Assembly: GCF_014084045.1 (NCBI RefSeq)
Contig: NZ_CP043732.1
Span: 682,001-746,000, forward strand
Length of the DNA stretch: 64,000 nucleotides
Direction of reading: 5' to 3'
Source: Microbacterium esteraromaticum
Lineage (GTDB): Bacteria > Actinomycetota > Actinomycetes > Actinomycetales > Microbacteriaceae
A program made the translations under genes and the position numbers. Below the pieces are notes generated by a model. That model did no database searches and was not told where the DNA came from. It saw nothing but the letters and a program-made list of their open reading frames with translations. Shown here piece after piece: positions 62,716-64,000 of the stretch; the stretch's first letter is position 1, and each line of letters opens with the position of its first letter.

Positions 62716-63687
62716 TCACTTCTTCCGGGCTTCGAGCGCCTCGATCAGCTGCGGCACGACCGTGAACACGTCGCCGACGATGCCGAAGTCGGCGACGTCG
62801 AAGATCGGGGCCTCGCCGTCCTTGTTGATCGCGACGATGGTCTTCGCCGTCTGCATGCCGGCGCGATGCTGGATCGCGCCCGAGATGCCGAGTGCGATGT
62901 ACAGCTGCGGCGACACCGAGACGCCGGTCTGGCCGACCTGATGCGCATACGGGATGTATCCGGCGTCGACCGCGGCCCGCGACGCGCCGACAGCTGCGCC
63001 GAGGGCGTCGGCGAGCTGCTCGACGAGCACGAACTTCTCCTTCGAGCCGAGACCGCGCCCGCCCGAGACGACCCGGGTGGCTCCGCGCAACTCAGGACGC
63101 GAGGAGGTCTTCTCCTCTTCGGCGACCTCGCCGACCGTGGCGACCGCAGCACCGGATGCCGTGACCGAGAGCTCCTCGACCGCAGGCGAGGCGACCGCCT
63201 CGGCACGTGCGTCGACTGCGCCCTGGCGGACGGTGATCACGGGGGCTCCGAAGGTGGGCGCCGAGTCGGTGAGGTACGAGCCGCCGTAGACCGAGTGCTG
63301 CGCGGTGACACCCTCCTCGTCACGCGAGACGCCGATCGCGTCGACCGACAGCGCGAGCCTCTCGCGCACCGCGAGGCGGCCGGCCACGTCGCGCCCGGCG
63401 ATCGAGTTCGACACGAGCACGGCATCCGGCTGCACCTGGCGGAACGCCGCCTGCAGCGCGTCGACGACGGGCACGGTGAGCGAGGACGCGTCGCCGGTCG
63501 CCGTGAGAATGACCTGCGCGCCCGCCGCAGCGGCGGCATCGGTCGCCGCCTGCGTGCCGCCGACGATCAGCGCCACGGGAGCTCCGACCGTCGAGGCCGC
63601 GCCGATCAGCGCGGCGGTGCTGCTGGCCGCGCCGCCGGACGGGTCGACGTCCACGAGGACGAGGATCGACTTCTCGGGGTACGCCAT
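62716..63687 (-). CDS. etfA: Electron transfer flavoprotein alpha subunit
   Basis: 323 residues. C-terminal FAD domain with [60 protein letters not shown] and [14 protein letters not shown]-terminal alpha/beta domain. With EtfB it carries electrons from flavin dehydrogenases, for example acyl-CoA dehydrogenases, to the membrane. One base separates it from the etfB stop. Downstream lies the cytochrome b561-like protein, a possible electron acceptor. Confidence 0.94.
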   Translation of the reverse strand: MAYPEKSILVLVDVDPSGGAASSTAALIGAASTVGAPVALIVGGTQAATDAAAAAGAQVILTATGDASSLTVPVVDALQAAFRQVQPDAVLVSNSIAGRDVAGRLAVRERLALSVDAIGVSRDEEGVTAQHSVYGGSYLTDSAPTFGAPVITVRQGAVDARAEAVASPAVEELSVTASGAAVATVGEVAEEEKTSSRPELRGATRVVSGGRGLGSKEKFVLVEQLADALGAAVGASRAAVDAGYIPYAHQVGQTGVSVSPQLYIALGISGAIQHRAGMQTAKTIVAINKDGEAPIFDVADFGIVGDVFTVVPQLIEALEARKK

Positions 63688-63688
63688 G

Positions 63689-64000
63689 TCACACCAGCCT
63701 GTTCTGCGCGAGGAACTCGACGAGCTGCGCCGCGGCGTCTCCCTCGTCGGTGATCTTGACTCCCGCGGCGCGCGGGGGCTTCTCGGACACGGTCGTCATG
63801 ATCGTGCGGGGAGCTGCGGCGGGGTCGGCCGAGACGCCGAGGTCGGCCAGCGAGAGCACCTCGAGGGGCTTCTTCTTCGCGGCCATGATGCCCTTGAAGT
63901 TCGGGAAGCGGGCATCCGGAAGCGCCTCGGTGATCGAGATGACGGCCGGAAGCGGCACCGTGACCTCCTGCGTGCCGGCGTCGCCGGTGCGGGTGCCGGT
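63689..64000 (-). CDS. etfB: Electron transfer flavoprotein beta subunit, C-terminal part
   Basis: The window ends inside the gene; 103 codons remain before the stop at 63689. The visible part, [20 protein letters not shown] then [20 protein letters not shown], matches the EtfB C-terminus, including the KKKP recognition-type loop and the final helix [12 protein letters not shown]. It pairs with EtfA to form the AMP/FAD-containing heterodimer. The start lies beyond the window edge. Confidence 0.9.
   Translation of the reverse strand, partial: TGTRTGDAGTQEVTVPLPAVISITEALPDARFPNFKGIMAAKKKPLEVLSLADLGVSADPAAAPRTIMTTVSEKPPRAAGVKITDEGDAAAQLVEFLAQNRLV

Noticed and set aside
1..64000. tRNA, rRNA, prophage, insertion sequence or replication origin
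   Set aside because: No cloverleaf, rRNA core, integrase, transposase, structural phage gene or DnaA-box cluster was recognised anywhere in the window.

Overview
The window is high-GC DNA packed with short-spaced or overlapping genes (many 4-base ATGA/GTGA overlaps). GC-rich hairpins without U-tracts, several apparently leaderless starts and the gene families present point to an actinobacterium, most likely Microbacteriaceae (Microbacterium-like). This is inferred from gene content and composition, because there is no rRNA or other marker in the window. I see no transposase, integrase, phage gene, CRISPR array or tRNA; it reads as ordinary chromosome rich in catabolic islands.

Layout. (1) 1-1834: the tail of an aminotransferase, a 63-bp-period palindromic repeat and a type-B carboxylesterase. 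(2) 1844-14210: a polysaccharide island. It has an ABC sugar importer (two permeases and a lipoprotein binding protein), a GntR/LacI-type regulator, a Gfo/Idh oxidoreductase, three formylglycine-type sulfatases and a Tat-exported PL8 lyase whose catalytic residues are all present. Together they suggest cleavage of a sulfated, uronic-acid-containing polymer (glycosaminoglycan-like), desulfation and uptake. A 36-bp palindrome between the third sulfatase and the lyase has a degenerate match upstream of the importer and regulator. (3) 14324-21066: putA with a divergent LysR regulator, and a GlcD-type FAD oxidase with a divergent FadR-type regulator. (4) 21063-31588: a second sugar operon (aldolase, FGGY kinase, PfkB kinase, Gfo/Idh, TIM-barrel isomerase, hydrolase, ABC importer) facing a LacI regulator across two tandem operators. 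Its binding-protein gene carries a 1-nt frameshift. (5) 31696-36785: a DUF6226-like protein, a frameshifted DNA methyltransferase, a lipoate-ligase-like protein, PnuC, a lipase-like hydrolase and CutC. (6) 36884-43946: a MarR regulator with two MFS exporters, a BCCT transporter and a membrane-anchored molybdopterin oxidoreductase bracketed by two copies of one palindromic element. (7) 44070-53005: ornithine aminotransferase, a DDAH-type hydrolase, a secreted M14 peptidase, a zinc-independent alcohol-dehydrogenase-like reductase, an Xre regulator with a small membrane protein and a clear double operator, and a second putA. (8) 53068-57537: envelope proteins of unknown function, a thioesterase and a GNAT acetyltransferase. 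(9) 57666-64000: pntAB transhydrogenase, a cytochrome b561-like protein with a triplicated N-terminal motif, and etfA/etfB (etfB runs off the end).

Functional threads. DDAH-type hydrolase, ornithine aminotransferase and the two PutA proteins could together take arginine-type substrates and proline to glutamate. The two ABC islands each carry their own regulator, and neither has an ATPase gene, so a shared MsiK-like ATPase elsewhere is expected. A recurring feature is short GC-rich words repeated in direct and inverted orientation between genes (about 176-331, 42096-42170, 43961-44033, 57542-57624 and 60825-60915). These look like several families of REP-like palindromic elements.
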